Assembly (NCBI GenBank): GCA_018666775.1
Contig: JABIXC010000007.1
Coordinates: forward strand, 1-64,000
Direction of reading: 5' to 3'
DNA from: Rhodospirillales bacterium
GTDB taxonomy: Bacteria; Pseudomonadota; Alphaproteobacteria; SMXQ01
Length of the DNA: 64,000 nt
Within the stretch, counting starts at the first letter, position 1; each line of letters begins with the position of its first letter. A program made the translations under genes and the position numbers. The notes under the pieces were generated by a model. The model was given only the letters and a program-made list of their open reading frames with translations, was not told the origin of the DNA and searched no databases. This document shows positions 62,946-64,000 of the stretch, piece after piece.

Positions 62946-63995
62946 TTAAGATACGTCTCGTGAAGCAATTTTCAACTTGGCCTCAACCATTTTGTCGAAT
63001 TCACGCTGAATGACTTCATACGTATCATCCTCCCAAACCCATTTTTGGGTAGGCGTTGCATAGGATGGCGTTTTGTCAATTTTGAACCCCAGAAGTTTTA
63101 TGAACTTGGGGTCCGTCGTTGGTACGTTCGGAACAACCAACTTAAACATAAGGTAGTCAATTTTTTTGCTGAGACTGGCCGCAACACACGGGCCATTATT
63201 GATAAACATGTTAAGGAATGCTTGTTCGTAAAGCGCAAACCGCAAATCAACATCAAAACAGGCTGGCTCGAACATTGGGTAATGCCCAAGGGGTGACTGA
63301 CGAAATTCGGCCACTGCATCCGTATCAGGGATAATCACAACGGTGTATTCTTCTGAATCAAGTCCCTCCAGGAATTGAACCCAAGCGTCCATGTCGTTGT
63401 TTCGTTCCTTGTCAACCTTGTACTGACGCAAAGTCAGCGTGATCACTTTGCGTCCCTTGGCAATTTGATCCAGCCATTTTTTAATGTATCGGTGGGCCTC
63501 CAGGCTGGCTTCGAACCCCTGCATCATTTCAGGATTTTTATTGACCAGTTGGTAGTATTCGCTGTGATGGGGAATGCCATCATCGGGATAAATAACAACT
63601 TCACTACCATATAGCTTGAGTGCATCAGGATCAATTTTGTGACTTTTTAAATGCAAAACATCCACATCTGGCATGAGATCCGTCATCTGAACGAGAATAT
63701 GCGCCATTCGGAACCCACGGGCGTGACCATCTACAATTTCATTAACATCAGCCGCCACACCTGGCTGGTTGTGAATATCCTCCGGGGGCAACATAGCCAC
63801 GACAAGCCGTGAACACCCCAATTGTTGTCGCTTGATTTCGGCCGCTTGCAGAAAAAAGGACACGTCATAGGATATTGGTTGCCCTTGAGTGTTATATTTG
63901 GCCAAAAGAACCCTTTGCCGGGAAGCCCCAATCGAGGCATCTTTTATAGCGACCAGTTTCCGCAATTCCTCAACAATGATTTTAGAACGGTGCAT
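62946..63995 (-). CDS. Unrecognised protein of surface-glycan locus, start near window edge
   Basis: A 349-residue frame from an ATG five bases inside the right edge; the frame is still open at the edge, so the true start may lie outside. No family is recognised with confidence. The core has alternating beta/alpha segments (RLVVAMLPPED, KVITLTLRQYKVDK, YTVVIIPDTDAVAEF), a pattern seen in GT-B-like and ADP-heptose:LPS-transferase folds. Near residue 270, NNGPCVAASLSKK could be a donor-binding loop. I treat it as a putative glycosyltransferase-like protein by context only. Confidence 0.6.
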   Translation of the reverse strand: MHRSKIIVEELRKLVAIKDASIGASRQRVLLAKYNTQGQPISYDVSFFLQAAEIKRQQLGCSRLVVAMLPPEDIHNQPGVAADVNEIVDGHARGFRMAHILVQMTDLMPDVDVLHLKSHKIDPDALKLYGSEVVIYPDDGIPHHSEYYQLVNKNPEMMQGFEASLEAHRYIKKWLDQIAKGRKVITLTLRQYKVDKERNNDMDAWVQFLEGLDSEEYTVVIIPDTDAVAEFRQSPLGHYPMFEPACFDVDLRFALYEQAFLNMFINNGPCVAASLSKKIDYLMFKLVVPNVPTTDPKFIKLLGFKIDKTPSYATPTQKWVWEDDTYEVIQREFDKMVEAKLKIASRDVS

Positions 63996-64000
63996 AACCG

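Overview
The window looks like a chromosomal segment of a free-living alphaproteobacterium, probably related to Rhodospirillales. The grounds are a three-gene proton-translocating transhydrogenase (pntAA-pntAB-pntB), a CpdR-type single-domain response regulator, a glcDEF glycolate oxidase, a DUF1244 protein, a fused indolepyruvate:ferredoxin oxidoreductase, a TorF-type porin and a candidate alphaproteobacterial trans-acting small RNA. No phage, complete insertion sequence, CRISPR array or replication origin was seen.

Layout. 1-10 kb: transhydrogenase operon, a secreted hydrolase, an M3 oligopeptidase, an acyl-CoA synthetase, a pentapeptide-repeat protein and a sugar-nucleotide epimerase. 10-26 kb: central metabolism, with the fused IorAB enzyme, two tandem MFS exporters, glycolate oxidase, pyruvate kinase, L36, an acidic methyltransferase, a class III dioxygenase and a GNAT enzyme. 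26-29 kb: a small glycan island (GT8-like, FkbM and GT25 genes) and a zinc-ribbon protein. 29-38 kb: a cold-shock module (csp, DEAD helicase, Lys-rich small protein), tRNA-Val, cpdR, N-formylglutamate amidohydrolase, a candidate MmgR-like sRNA, a lytic transglycosylase, an MFS carrier, a methyltransferase, a porin behind a sigma-54-type promoter, and a MerF-like/GDCCVxC gene pair. 38-64 kb: a long surface-polysaccharide locus.

The surface-polysaccharide locus is the most interesting part. It holds an O-antigen ligase, a flippase, two paralogous polytopic glycosyltransferase-like proteins, GT2 enzymes, several SDR epimerases/dehydratases and several methyltransferases. It also carries what looks like a complete dedicated route to an activated higher-carbon sugar: a split transketolase and a transaldolase that could make a ketose phosphate, a GmhA-like SIS isomerase, a PfkB kinase fused in reversed order to a nucleotidyltransferase, a HAD phosphatase, an APH-type kinase, a Zn-dependent dehydrogenase and SDR enzymes. 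The set parallels ADP-heptose synthesis step by step, but it has altered active-site residues and brings its own pentose-phosphate enzymes. I infer a poorly described nucleotide-sugar pathway; the exact sugar cannot be read from sequence.

Most intergenic gaps are short, and three convergent gene pairs share overlapping stop codons. Functions come from recognised motifs and family knowledge only; no database search was run.
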